Assembly: GCA_964013575.1 (NCBI GenBank)
Contig: CAXGWP010000019.1
Span: 1 to 26,691 of the forward strand
Direction: 5' to 3'
DNA: 26,691 bases
Source of the DNA: BJGV01 sp964013575
GTDB taxonomy: Bacteria; Pseudomonadota; Gammaproteobacteria; Burkholderiales; Nitrosomonadaceae
Shown: one piece after another, positions 8,012 through 16,352 of the stretch
Numbering within the stretch: the first letter of the stretch is position 1
Layout of the letters: every line of letters starts with the position of its first letter
Made by a program: the position numbers and the translations under genes
Notes under the pieces: model-generated
Database searches by the model: none
Told to the model about the DNA's origin: nothing
Seen by the model: only the letters and a program-made list of their open reading frames with translations

Positions 8012-8815
8012 ATGAATTTTCCTCTTATTATGTTGATTCTATTGTTAGTTACTGGAGGTGTCTGGTTTTACGATTATTTTGTATTACGGCATAATCGTAA
8101 AAAAGAAAATGAAGAACCATGGTGGATAGAATATCCTAAAAGCTTTTTCCCAGTAATTTGCATTGTATTTTTTCTCAGGTCTTTTTTAGTTGAGCCTTTT
8201 AAGATTCCATCAGGATCAATGATTCCAACCTTGTTAGTGGGAGATTTTATTCTTGTTAATAAGTATATTTACGGTATCCGGTTACCTGTTATTAACTATA
8301 AAGTATTTGATATAAGTATCCCAGAGCGTGGTGACGTAATGGTATTCCGCTATCCTGAGAACCCTTCTATGGACTACATTAAACGAATAGTAGGGGTGCC
8401 TGGGGACTTAATAACTTATCGTAATAAACAATTGACCATTAATGGACACTTAGTGAATATGAAGCATACAGGTGAATATACTTATGTGGAATCAGGTATA
8501 AATTATGTATATAGTCAAAGATATGAAGAATTAATGAATGGGCATATTCATAATATAATTGTGAACCCTCAAATGCCTAGTGTACAGCTTGCAGGTGTTC
8601 GTCAGTTCCCATCGTATGAGAACTGTACTTATAGCTATTCTGGTTTTACTTGTAAGGTACCTGCTGGAAGCTATTTCACAATGGGGGACAATCGTGATAG
8701 TAGTAGTGATAGTCGGTATTGGGGTTTTGTTCCTGAGAGCAATATAGTTGGTAAGGCATTTATGGTTTGGTGGAATTTTAATGATCTCAGTCGTATTGGT
8801 CAATCTATTAAATAA
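8012..8815 (+). CDS. lepB: Signal peptidase I
   Basis: This 267-residue membrane-anchored peptidase cleaves signal peptides of exported proteins on the periplasmic face. Two hydrophobic segments lie at about residues 3-24 and 44-61. The catalytic serine is Ser69 in IPSGSMIPTLLVGD and the general-base lysine is Lys124 in DYIKRIVGVPGD. The family box GDNRDSSSDSRYWGFVP lies near the C-terminus. Length and order of boxes are normal. The AAGGAA ribosome site lies eight bases before the ATG. It follows lepA. The gap to rnc holds the decayed gene described at 8848. Confidence 0.96.
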   Translation: MNFPLIMLILLLVTGGVWFYDYFVLRHNRKKENEEPWWIEYPKSFFPVICIVFFLRSFLVEPFKIPSGSMIPTLLVGDFILVNKYIYGIRLPVINYKVFDISIPERGDVMVFRYPENPSMDYIKRIVGVPGDLITYRNKQLTINGHLVNMKHTGEYTYVESGINYVYSQRYEELMNGHIHNIIVNPQMPSVQLAGVRQFPSYENCTYSYSGFTCKVPAGSYFTMGDNRDSSSDSRYWGFVPESNIVGKAFMVWWNFNDLSRIGQSIK

Positions 8816-8847
8816 TTAAGCATAAGTTCTAAATTATAAGGAATATT

Positions 8848-9057
8848 ATGTTGTTCAATGTTGGGTATAAAATATAAGGTGTGGAGTCATTCTTCTTAAT
8901 TCTTTAGTTAATAATAGTATTTCTCATTATGATAATTTTGAAATTAACTAAAGTTTATAAATAAGATATCATCAAAAATATTTATAATTTTTGGTTAATG
9001 GTTCTAATTTCCATGATAATAAGACAACAAAAATAACAGAATTGTTTACAAACAATT
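8848..9057 (+). pseudogene. Probable decayed DUF4845-family gene between lepB and rnc
   Basis: After an AAGGAA ribosome-like site (8838-8843), an ATG at 8848 opens a frame broken by in-frame stops at 8875, 8905 and 8962. Read through these stops, it gives GVESFFLIL, then LIIVFLIMIILKLTKVYK, then DIIKNI. This follows the start of DUF4845 membrane proteins: 'RGxSFxGL', a hydrophobic helix, 'KLxPxYxExxxIKxI'. Those genes normally sit between lepB and rnc in Betaproteobacteria and Pseudomonas. The stops fall where Q or E codons are usual, consistent with C-to-T or G-to-T changes. A second frame further on (NFHDNKTTKITEL) may be the following segment after a frameshift. Frame reading and position agree, but low-complexity AT-rich sequence weakens the case. 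Confidence 0.5.
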
Positions 9058-9074
9058 AGTTGTAATCATATAAA
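9045..9074 (+). promoter_or_regulatory. Candidate sigma-70 promoter of rnc
   Basis: TTTACA at 9045-9050 and TATAAA at 9069-9074 each match five of six consensus bases, with an 18-base spacer. The predicted start would be about 7 bases before the rnc ATG. The rnc gene has no visible ribosome site, so a near-leaderless message is possible. The -35 overlaps a perfect 8-bp inverted repeat (AATTGTTT ac AAACAATT, 9040-9057). Confidence 0.45.
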
Positions 9075-9087
9075 ACCCTATTAATAA

Positions 9088-9771
9088 ATGGACAGTAACG
9101 TACTTTGTCAGAGAATTGGTTATAGCTTTAGTAATCCTGAATATTTATATCAGGCACTGACTCACCGTAGTTATAGCCATCTACATAATGAGCGTCTTGA
9201 ATTTCTTGGTGATAGTGTTCTTAACTGTGCGGTAGCGGGGTTAGTATTCAGGAATTTTTCAAATCTTTCTGAAGGCCATTTGACTAGATTGCGTGCTAAT
9301 TTAGTTAATCAAAAAGCATTATTTGGGTTGGCAAAAACGCTTGATTTAGGTAGTCAGGTTAGACTTGGAGAGGGAGAGCGTAAAAGTGGTGGATGCAATC
9401 GTCCGTCAATTCTTGCAGATGCTTTAGAAGCCATCTTAGGTGCAGTATACCTTGATGGGGGGTTTGTAAGAGCTGAGGAAGTTGTAACAACTCTTTTTAC
9501 ACCATTACTCCCAAGATTCTACGAACAAAATTCTAGTAAGGATCCTAAGACTATTTTACAGGAACATTTACAAAGTCATAAAATTATGTTGCCTAAATAT
9601 TCTGTTGTTGTTACTAGTGGAGAAGATCATCAGAAAAAATTTCTTGTAGAGTGTGTTATTCCTAAGCTTAAAGTTTGTGTTACTGGAGAGGGGTCTAGTC
9701 GTCGTAGTGCGGAACAAGAAGCAGCAAAGAAAACCTATGAAAAGATAAACAAGAAATACAAGAATGAATAG
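9088..9771 (+). CDS. rnc: Ribonuclease III
   Basis: This 227-residue double-strand-specific endoribonuclease processes rRNA precursors and structured mRNAs. The signature box NERLEFLGDSVLN gives the acidic active-site residues Glu38 and Asp42. The second acidic pair is Asp111 and Glu114 in ILADALEAILGAVYLDGG. The double-stranded-RNA-binding domain occupies about residues 152-225 and ends with SSRRSAEQEAAKKTYEKI. Length is standard. No Shine-Dalgarno is seen before this ATG, but the N-terminus lines up with the family. It is followed by era 58 bases downstream, the usual rnc-era pairing. Confidence 0.96.
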   Translation: MDSNVLCQRIGYSFSNPEYLYQALTHRSYSHLHNERLEFLGDSVLNCAVAGLVFRNFSNLSEGHLTRLRANLVNQKALFGLAKTLDLGSQVRLGEGERKSGGCNRPSILADALEAILGAVYLDGGFVRAEEVVTTLFTPLLPRFYEQNSSKDPKTILQEHLQSHKIMLPKYSVVVTSGEDHQKKFLVECVIPKLKVCVTGEGSSRRSAEQEAAKKTYEKINKKYKNE

Positions 9772-9802
9772 TTTCCTTTTTATTTCTGAATACAGGTTTC
9801 TA

Positions 9803-9818
9803 ATCCTTGATTAAGGAT
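9803..9818 (+). promoter_or_regulatory. Hairpin covering the likely ribosome site of era
   Basis: ATCCTT (9803-9808) pairs with AAGGAT (9813-9818) around GATT. AAGGAT is the only Shine-Dalgarno-like sequence before the era ATG at 9830, 11 bases away. In the mRNA it would be base-paired, which could limit era translation or link it to RNase III action on the rnc-era message. The regulation is inference. Confidence 0.4.
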
Positions 9819-9829
9819 ATTCTGAGATA

Positions 9830-10720
9830 ATGATCACTAAAAATTTTCATACTGGATATATTGCTATTATTGGGCGCCCTAATGTTGGTAAATCAACCCT
9901 ATTGAATTGTTTAGTTGGACAAAATATTAGTATTACCTCAAAAAAAGCGCAGACTACAAGGCATCGAATTAATGGCATTCTAACTGATGAGAATTCCCAG
10001 TTTATTTTTATTGATACACCTGGCTTTCAGATGCAGTATATGAGTCAGTTAAATAGTGTGATGAACCGTAATGTCACACAAAGCATATATGGTGTTGATG
10101 TCGTTATATTTGTGATTGAAGCTTTATGCTTTGATGAAAGAGACGAGCAAATTCTGAAATTTTTGCCAGTTGATAAACCTGTGATTCTAGCTATTAATAA
10201 GATTGATCGTATATTAGATAAATCAAAACTTCTTCCTTTTCTTGATAAGCTCTCTAACATATTCTCTTTTTCTGCGATGATTCCTATTAGTGCGGAGAAT
10301 GGAACGCAAACTAAGGATTTGATAAAAGAAGTTCGTCCTCATTTACCAGAAGGATTGCCGCTATTTAGTGGTGAAGAAGCAACAGACCGTAGTGAGCGAT
10401 TTCTTGCAGCAGAGCTAATACGTGAGAAATTATTTCGTTTGATGTGGGATGAGATACCTTATTCAGCAAGCGTTATTATAGATAAATTTACAAATAAAAG
10501 TGGACTTCGGAAAATTTTTGCTTCTATTATTGTAGATAGAGTGAATCAAAAGGCTATGATAATAGGTAAAAATGGTGCGGAGTTGAAGTTAATCGCTACT
10601 CAGTCTCGTAGGGATATGGAGAAATTATTTGGTAGTAGGGTATATCTTAAAGTTTGGGTAAAGGTAAGAAGTGGATGGGCTGATGATTTGCACACATTAA
10701 AGACGTTGGGTTATGAGTAA
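9830..10720 (+). CDS. era: GTPase Era
   Basis: This 296-residue GTPase binds 16S rRNA near its 3' end and checks small-subunit maturation. It has G1 GRPNVGKST, the switch region KKAQTTRHRINGI, G3 DTPGF and G4 NKID. The C-terminal KH domain runs from about residue 200, with VDRVNQKAMIIGKNGAELK as its RNA-binding loop, and ends in the usual short tail. Length is normal. It lies between rnc and recO, as in many proteobacteria. Confidence 0.97.
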   Translation: MITKNFHTGYIAIIGRPNVGKSTLLNCLVGQNISITSKKAQTTRHRINGILTDENSQFIFIDTPGFQMQYMSQLNSVMNRNVTQSIYGVDVVIFVIEALCFDERDEQILKFLPVDKPVILAINKIDRILDKSKLLPFLDKLSNIFSFSAMIPISAENGTQTKDLIKEVRPHLPEGLPLFSGEEATDRSERFLAAELIREKLFRLMWDEIPYSASVIIDKFTNKSGLRKIFASIIVDRVNQKAMIIGKNGAELKLIATQSRRDMEKLFGSRVYLKVWVKVRSGWADDLHTLKTLGYE

Positions 10721-10770
10721 AATTATAAAAAATTTGGTTAAAAATGAGATAATTCTTAGAAAACAAATTT

Positions 10771-11490
10771 ATGGCAGTTGATCAGCTACGACAAGATGCA
10801 CAGCCTGCTTTTGTGCTACATACTTATCCTTATTTAGAGACTAGTCTTCTAGTAGAGACTTTTACTAGAAATTTAGGGAGAGTCCCATTAATAGCGAAAG
10901 GGGCAAAACGACCTAAATCTGCACTTAGAGGGTTGCTTGTGTCTTTTCAACCTCTGCAACTTACTTGGTCCGGAAAATCTGAATTAAGAACGCTTCATAA
11001 GGCAGAATGGCAAGGTGGGCAGAAACCTCTGCAGGGCATGGCTCTAATTTGTGGTTTTTATTTAAATGAGTTATTAATAAGGTTATTACATCGTGACGAC
11101 CCTCATAAAAAGCTATTTGATTACTATCAAGAGACTCTGTCTGCATTAAATACACAGCAAGATTACATCCCTATTTTACGTTATTTTGAAAGGTGTATGT
11201 TGGTAGAACTAGGTTATGCTTTAATACTTAATGAAGATGTGGCATCAGGTAAGCCAATAAGTTTAAAAGAAAATTATTATTACGAAATTGAACGTGGGCC
11301 CATAAGAGTAAATGAGAAAAATAATAGTTTTTATCCTCAATTATGTGGAAAGACCCTATTAGATATGGAAAGAAATGATTACTCCGATACTGTTACTCGA
11401 AAGCAAAGTAGAATACTCATGCGTTATATTTTTAGGCATTATCTTGGTGATCAACCGTTATATAGTCGTCAATTATTGCGGATTATGTAG
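10771..11490 (+). CDS. recO: DNA repair protein RecO
   Basis: This 239-residue protein of the RecFOR pathway helps load RecA on gapped DNA. The N-terminal OB fold starts FVLHTYPYLETSLLVETFTRN and includes GRVPLIAKGAKRPKSALRG, a pattern typical of betaproteobacterial RecO. The helical C-terminal region begins near residue 90 (ICGFYLNELLIRLLHRDDPHK) and ends with a RILMRYIFRHYLG block. The zinc-binding cysteine quartet found in some RecO proteins is absent, as is common in this group. It follows era by 50 bases and precedes pdxJ by five. Confidence 0.93.
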   Translation: MAVDQLRQDAQPAFVLHTYPYLETSLLVETFTRNLGRVPLIAKGAKRPKSALRGLLVSFQPLQLTWSGKSELRTLHKAEWQGGQKPLQGMALICGFYLNELLIRLLHRDDPHKKLFDYYQETLSALNTQQDYIPILRYFERCMLVELGYALILNEDVASGKPISLKENYYYEIERGPIRVNEKNNSFYPQLCGKTLLDMERNDYSDTVTRKQSRILMRYIFRHYLGDQPLYSRQLLRIM

Positions 11491-11495
11491 ATATT

Positions 11496-12218
11496 ATGAT
11501 TAAGCTAGGTGTTAATATTGACCATGTTGCAACTTTACGGCAAGCCAGAGGTACACTTTATCCAGGACCACTTGACGCGGCTTTAGTTGCAGAATCTGCT
11601 GGCGCAGATTCCATTACATTACATTTGCGGGAAGATAGGCGTCATATTCAAGATGATGATGTAATGGCTTTACGTAAACGCATGAAAACTAGAATGAACC
11701 TAGAAAGTGCTGTGACTGATGAAATGATAGATTTTATTTTAGAGATAAAGCCAGGGGATGTTTGTTTTGTACCAGAGAGGCGAGAAGAGCTAACTACTGA
11801 AGGAGGGCTAGATGTTGCAGAGCATCTTGAGCAAATTAAAAATGCTTGTAACCGGTTGTCTAAAGCTGGCATTCGGGTTTCGCTATTTATTGATGCTGAT
11901 TGTGCACAGATTAATGCAGCAGTTAAGGCAGGCGCTCCAGTAATTGAAATTCATACAGGGCATTATGCAGATGCATTAACTATAGAAGCAAGGCAAGCCA
12001 TGCTACAACAGATTAGATTTGCTGCAGCATATGGGATTGATCAGGGTTTACAGGTTAATGCAGGGCATGGATTACATTATAATAATGTAGAACCTATTGC
12101 TGCAATACCTAATATTTCTGAGTTAAATATTGGGCATTCTATTGTTGCTCGAGCGTTATTTGTTGGTTTTGAACAGGCAGTGAAAGATATGAAGAAATTA
12201 ATTATGGGAAAAGTATAA
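11496..12218 (+). CDS. pdxJ: Pyridoxine 5'-phosphate synthase
   Basis: This 240-residue TIM-barrel enzyme condenses 1-deoxy-xylulose 5-phosphate with 3-amino-2-oxopropyl phosphate to make pyridoxine 5'-phosphate, the last ring-forming step of vitamin B6 synthesis. It opens KLGVNIDHVATLRQARG. HLREDRRHI supplies phosphate and substrate contacts. CFVPERREELTTEGGLDV, EIHTGHYAD and NAGHGLHYNN are the other conserved loops. Length is standard. Its stop overlaps the acpS start (TAATG). The recO-pdxJ-acpS order is widespread in proteobacteria. Confidence 0.97.
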   Translation: MIKLGVNIDHVATLRQARGTLYPGPLDAALVAESAGADSITLHLREDRRHIQDDDVMALRKRMKTRMNLESAVTDEMIDFILEIKPGDVCFVPERREELTTEGGLDVAEHLEQIKNACNRLSKAGIRVSLFIDADCAQINAAVKAGAPVIEIHTGHYADALTIEARQAMLQQIRFAAAYGIDQGLQVNAGHGLHYNNVEPIAAIPNISELNIGHSIVARALFVGFEQAVKDMKKLIMGKV

Positions 12219-12595
12219 TGATATATGGGATCGGAACAGATCTTGTTGAGCCATCACGTATTTCACGTTTATTAGATAGATATGGTGAGCGTTTTGCTAA
12301 ACGTATTTTAGCACAGAGTGAGTGGAATGAATTTATACAGAGCGGAAGAAAAGCAATATTTCTAGCCAAACGTTTTGCAGCTAAGGAAGCATTTTCTAAA
12401 GCAATGGGAACTGGGCTACGGTACCCAGTTAGCTTGTGCAATATTAGAGTTGCTCATGACTGTATGGGTAAGCCTTATTATGATTTTCATCCTGAACTGA
12501 ATATACTAATTAAGAATGAGGGGATTACTAGACATCATCTTTCAATGAGCGATGAGCTAAATTTAGCGTGTGCTTTTGTAATTTTGGAAAAGTAA
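12218..12595 (+). CDS. acpS: Holo-[acyl-carrier-protein] synthase
   Basis: This 125-residue enzyme transfers 4'-phosphopantetheine from coenzyme A to the acyl carrier protein, activating it for fatty-acid synthesis. The family motifs are GIGTDLVEPSRI, containing the metal-binding Asp8, and FLAKRFAAKEAFSKAMGTG, containing Glu57. Length fits the AcpS group. The ATG overlaps the pdxJ stop by one base, with GGGAA upstream as ribosome site. The stop overlaps the nagZ ATG by one base (TAATG), so translation of three genes is likely coupled. The coenzyme A genes coaE and coaBC are elsewhere in the window. Confidence 0.95.
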   Translation: MIYGIGTDLVEPSRISRLLDRYGERFAKRILAQSEWNEFIQSGRKAIFLAKRFAAKEAFSKAMGTGLRYPVSLCNIRVAHDCMGKPYYDFHPELNILIKNEGITRHHLSMSDELNLACAFVILEK

Positions 12596-13626
12596 TGGCA
12601 TTGGGCCCAGTTATGTTTGATATTGTAGGTACAGAACTTACAATAAATGACAAAAAAAGAATTCAACACCCTATGGCTGGCGGAGTTATCTTATTTACTC
12701 GTAATTTTTCTTCACTTAATCAATTAAAAGAATTAACCGCGGAGATTCATTCGTTAAAATCTCCTTCTTTACTAATTGCTGTTGATCATGAAGGTGGGAA
12801 GGTTCAACGCTTCAAGAATGGGTTCACACAGCTACCTGCTATGAGAGAGTTAGGGAAAATTTGGGATGAATCTCCTATTAAGGCATCTCGTTTAGCTCAA
12901 TTAACAGGCTACGTAATTGCAGCAGAATTACGTGATGGTGGTGTAGACTTTAGTTTTACCCCTGTACTGGACATAGACTATGGAAGGAGCAACATAATAG
13001 GGAGTCGTGCATTTCATCGTAAACCAGAAGTTATATGGAAATTAGCTTATAGTTTGATGCAAGGTTTGAAATTTGGTGGTATGGAAGCAGTTGGAAAGCA
13101 TTTTCCTGGTCATGGTTATATACGAGAAGATTCTCATATTGCAATACCAATAGATAAGCGTAGTTATAAAGATATCGAAATGAATGATTTAATTCCGTTC
13201 CAGAAAATGATTAGTTATGGTATTACTGGTATTATGCCTGCACATGTTATATACCCTAAAATTGATTCGCAACCTGCTGGGTTTTCTGGTGTGTGGTTAC
13301 AAGAGGTTTTACGTACTTACCTTAGATTCGATGGTTGTATTTTTAGTGATGATTTGAGTATGGAAGGTGCTAGAGTTGCTGGCAATATAGTAGATCGTGC
13401 TGAAACTGCGTTTAAAGCTGGATGTGATATGGTATTAGTATGTAATGATCCCTATGCAACTGATAAATTGTTGTCAGAATTAAAATGGAACATGTCTATT
13501 GAGAGTCAAACTCGTTTAGATTGTATGAGAGCAAAGACTAACATTGAATCAGCAGGAAAATTGCATGAGAATATAAGGTTTATTGAAGCAGTGCACGAGG
13601 TTAAGAATATTGGGATTAGCACATAA
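12595..13626 (+). CDS. nagZ: Beta-N-acetylhexosaminidase NagZ
   Basis: This 343-residue family-3 glycoside hydrolase removes N-acetylglucosamine from anhydromuropeptides in cytoplasmic cell-wall recycling. It opens MALGPVMFDI, like other NagZ proteins. AVDHEGGKVQRF, the K168-H-F-P-G-H-G174 loop and the FSDDLSME segment (Asp252/253, containing the nucleophile) are intact. An ATG 27 bases upstream inside acpS is in frame, but its extra residues do not fit the family. The ATG at 12595 overlapping the acpS stop has GGAAA at a good distance and is preferred. It is the last gene of the lepA-to-nagZ block. Confidence 0.94.
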   Translation: MALGPVMFDIVGTELTINDKKRIQHPMAGGVILFTRNFSSLNQLKELTAEIHSLKSPSLLIAVDHEGGKVQRFKNGFTQLPAMRELGKIWDESPIKASRLAQLTGYVIAAELRDGGVDFSFTPVLDIDYGRSNIIGSRAFHRKPEVIWKLAYSLMQGLKFGGMEAVGKHFPGHGYIREDSHIAIPIDKRSYKDIEMNDLIPFQKMISYGITGIMPAHVIYPKIDSQPAGFSGVWLQEVLRTYLRFDGCIFSDDLSMEGARVAGNIVDRAETAFKAGCDMVLVCNDPYATDKLLSELKWNMSIESQTRLDCMRAKTNIESAGKLHENIRFIEAVHEVKNIGIST

Positions 13627-13697
13627 TAATTATTATTTTTATTTAAATTAATGTGATATTTATTGATTTATCAGTCGTTTATTTTATAAAATTAAGT

Positions 13698-13729
13698 GGT
13701 TTATATGCCAAACCTTATCTTTTTTTTAT
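13698..13729 (+). terminator. Candidate terminator after nagZ
   Basis: GGTTT (13698-13702) pairs with AAACC (13710-13714) across a seven-base loop. It is followed by TTATC and a run of eight or more T ending near 13727. The stem is short. The T-run lies inside the 3' end of the convergent tusA-like gene, so it could end nagZ transcription there. Confidence 0.45.
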
Positions 13730-13942
13730 ATAAAAAATGAATTCTTTATTAATTTCTGAGAGAGAAAGTAAAACATTTCCAGTCTGATCAGAAAAGACCT
13801 GGAAATCTATAGGCGATCCAGGATCAGTAGTTAATATTTTAAGTATTTGCCCTGAATTCATATTAGCTAGATATTTTTTTGATCGAAGAATAGGGAGTGG
13901 GCATTTAAGTCCTCGTACATCAAGCTCTTTATCAAAATGCAT
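13715..13942 (-). CDS. tusA: TusA-family sulfurtransferase (SirA/YedF-like)
   Basis: This is a 75-residue protein with the family box LDVRGLKCPLPILRSKK. Cys14 is the sulfur-carrying residue and is followed by the invariant Pro-x-Pro. A D-P-G segment (TTDPGSPIDF) and the final strand complete the fold. Members relay persulfide sulfur, for example for tRNA 2-thiouridine or molybdenum cofactor. Which pathway applies here is not shown, because no tusBCDE partners are present. It stands alone between the convergent nagZ and the divergent argJ. The symbol follows the family, not a proven function. Confidence 0.85.
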   Translation of the reverse strand: MHFDKELDVRGLKCPLPILRSKKYLANMNSGQILKILTTDPGSPIDFQVFSDQTGNVLLSLSEINKEFIFYIKKR

Positions 13943-14084
13943 ATGGTTAACTCTTAAAATGATATTACTAATAATTGAAAGATTATAAAACTATCTTTAG
14001 AAAGTAATCTACTAGATATGAGTAAATTATAAGAAATGAGCTGCGATAGAGAAATTAGTCATAATATATTTATATTAGATCACT

Positions 14085-15347
14085 ATGTCGGCTAACTCAT
14101 CATTTGATATTTTAGATAATTTATTACCAATCAGGGGTATATCTATTGGTGTGGCTGAGGTAGGGATTAGCCAGAAAAATCGTAAAGATCTATTATTAAT
14201 TACGCTAGATAAAAATACTAAAACTGAAGCAGTTTTTACACAAAATAAGTTTTGTGCGGCTCCAGTAATAGTATCTAAAGAACATATGATTAAGAGCAGG
14301 AAAGAAAGTTCTTTAGTAGCGTCAAATATAGATTGTATTCGTGCCTTAATTATAAATACTGGTATCGCTAATGCTGGAACAGGTAAAGAAGGAGTTAGAC
14401 ATGCCCGATTAGTCTGTGCCGAGTTAGCCCAGTTGTTAAAGTGTGATGTAAGTCAAGTTTTGCCGTTTTCTACTGGAGTAATTATGGAATCATTACCAGT
14501 AGAAAAGATTATTTTAAATCTACCAATTGCATTAGCAAATCTTGGTCCAGACAATTGGTATTCTGCAGCAGAGACAATTCTGACTACAGATATTGTACCT
14601 AAAGCAATATCTAAGAAAATCAGACTTGGTGATTCAGTAATTACTATAACAGGTATTGCAAAAGGGTCAGGTATGATTCGCCCAAATATGGCAACTATGT
14701 TGAGTTATTTGGCTACTGATGCAGCAATAAGTCAGCTGCTTCTTAGAAGAATGATAAATAATGTAGTAGATAAATCATTTAACCGAATTACTGTAGATGG
14801 AGATACCTCAACTAATGATTCTTTTGTTCTAATTGCTACAGGGAAGGCTGGTAATAGAGAGATTATAGATGAAAGAAGCTCGGAATATATTGAATTACAA
14901 GATGCAATAACAGAAGTAGCTATATATTTAGCAAAGGAAATTGTTAAAGATGGAGAAGGAGCAACAAAATTTATAACAGTGAAAATTGAGGGTGGAAAAG
15001 ATTTAGATGAATGTACTAGAGTTGCATATGCTATTGCACATTCTCCATTAGTAAAGACAGCTTTTTTTGCATCTGATCCAAATTTAGGGAGAATAATTGC
15101 TGCTATTGGTAATGCAGAGATACAAAATTTTAATGTATATGATTTAAAGTTCTATTTAGATGATTTGTTAGTATTTGAGAATGGTAAAGTGGCTGTTAAT
15201 TATAGCGAGCAAGCAGGAATTTGTATTATGAGTAAATCAGAAATAATTATACGTGTTTTATTGGATAGAGGGGTAAGTTCTACCACTGTATGGACCTGTG
15301 ATTTTTCCTATGATTATATAAAAATTAATTCAGATTATCGAAGTTGA
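14085..15347 (+). CDS. argJ: Bifunctional glutamate N-acetyltransferase / amino-acid acetyltransferase
   Basis: This 420-residue ornithine acetyltransferase recycles the acetyl group from N-acetylornithine to glutamate in arginine synthesis. The proenzyme self-cleaves before Thr204 in the motif KGSGMIRPNMATML, which is fully conserved. Other family blocks are INTGIANAGTG, STGVI and the C-terminal TTVWTCDFSYDYIKINSDYRS. Length is normal. Neither a clear promoter nor a strong ribosome site is obvious in the 142 bases shared with the divergent tusA-like gene. Whether it also uses acetyl-CoA (the bifunctional form) cannot be read from the sequence. Confidence 0.95.
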   Translation: MSANSSFDILDNLLPIRGISIGVAEVGISQKNRKDLLLITLDKNTKTEAVFTQNKFCAAPVIVSKEHMIKSRKESSLVASNIDCIRALIINTGIANAGTGKEGVRHARLVCAELAQLLKCDVSQVLPFSTGVIMESLPVEKIILNLPIALANLGPDNWYSAAETILTTDIVPKAISKKIRLGDSVITITGIAKGSGMIRPNMATMLSYLATDAAISQLLLRRMINNVVDKSFNRITVDGDTSTNDSFVLIATGKAGNREIIDERSSEYIELQDAITEVAIYLAKEIVKDGEGATKFITVKIEGGKDLDECTRVAYAIAHSPLVKTAFFASDPNLGRIIAAIGNAEIQNFNVYDLKFYLDDLLVFENGKVAVNYSEQAGICIMSKSEIIIRVLLDRGVSSTTVWTCDFSYDYIKINSDYRS

Positions 15348-15416
15348 TTCGATAAGATATAAATAAAATCAAGAAGAATATTTATATCAATAAACTTATT
15401 TCTATTTATCTACTGT

Positions 15417-16352
15417 ATGTCTATCCCTATTATTGAAGTAGTCGTTGCAGTTATAGTTAAATCCGATGGGAGTTTTCTTTTAACTCGTAGACCTAAAGGT
15501 AAGGTATACGAGGGGTATTGGGAATTTCCTGGTGGAAAAATAGAGTCTGGCGAATCACGTTTATCTGCATTGAATCGTGAGCTAATGGAAGAATTGGGTA
15601 TACAAATAGAGCTTGCTTATCCGTGGCTTACTCGAGTTCATACTTATTCTCATGCAGTTATACGACTTTTCTTTTATAGGGTAGTAAAGTGGCATGGTTC
15701 ACCATATGCAAATGAGGGACAAGGTTTAAGCTGGCAAATGAAAGACAATATTACAGTTTTACCTATGTTGCCTACTAATATCCCTGTATTACAGGCACTT
15801 AATTTACCTCATGTATATCAGATTACTAATGCTTCTAATTTAGGTATTCACGGTGCACTAAATAAATTAGAAAGTTTATTTAATCGAGGAATAAGGATAA
15901 TACAAATACGAGAGCCGGAAATGAACAGAAAAGAGTTGCGCTCATTTGCGCAGAAAGTAGTTAATATTGCACATTGTTATGATGTAAGGGTTTTAATGAA
16001 TGGAGATGCTATGTTGTCTAGAGAATTTGGAATGGATGGAGTACATTTATCTTCAGTTGAATTGATGGCTGCTAATAGTCGTCCAGAAGTTAATTTATGT
16101 GGTGCATCATGCCACAATATAGAGGAACTATTTCAAGCAGAACGCTTGAATATGGATTTTGTAGTGCTAGGGCCAGTATCATTAACAGTAAGCCATCCGG
16201 AAGCCATACCAATCGGTTGGAAGAAGTTTTCTATGCTCATACGTGATTTCTCTATCCCAGTGTATGCTCTGGGCGGTATGTGGTTAGAAGATCTTGCTAT
16301 AGCCTGGGAACATGGTGGGCATGGGGTTGCTATGATGAGAGGATCCATATAG
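15417..16352 (+). CDS. Nudix hydrolase fused to a ThiE/TenI-like domain
   Basis: This 311-residue two-domain protein has an N-terminal MutT-type Nudix domain (about residues 1-130) with a complete Nudix box from GGKIESGE to RELMEELGI. Such domains hydrolyse oxidised nucleoside triphosphates such as 8-oxo-dGTP. The C-terminal part (about 133-311) resembles thiamine-phosphate synthase/TenI barrels: YQITNA, IIQIREP, LMNGD, GVHLSS, FVVLGPVSLT and YALGGM. This Nudix/TMP-synthase-like fusion is a known proteobacterial family. Whether the barrel domain makes thiamine phosphate is not established. It follows argJ by 69 bases. The stop codon lies inside a hairpin (16340-16358). Confidence 0.92.
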   Translation: MSIPIIEVVVAVIVKSDGSFLLTRRPKGKVYEGYWEFPGGKIESGESRLSALNRELMEELGIQIELAYPWLTRVHTYSHAVIRLFFYRVVKWHGSPYANEGQGLSWQMKDNITVLPMLPTNIPVLQALNLPHVYQITNASNLGIHGALNKLESLFNRGIRIIQIREPEMNRKELRSFAQKVVNIAHCYDVRVLMNGDAMLSREFGMDGVHLSSVELMAANSRPEVNLCGASCHNIEELFQAERLNMDFVVLGPVSLTVSHPEAIPIGWKKFSMLIRDFSIPVYALGGMWLEDLAIAWEHGGHGVAMMRGSI

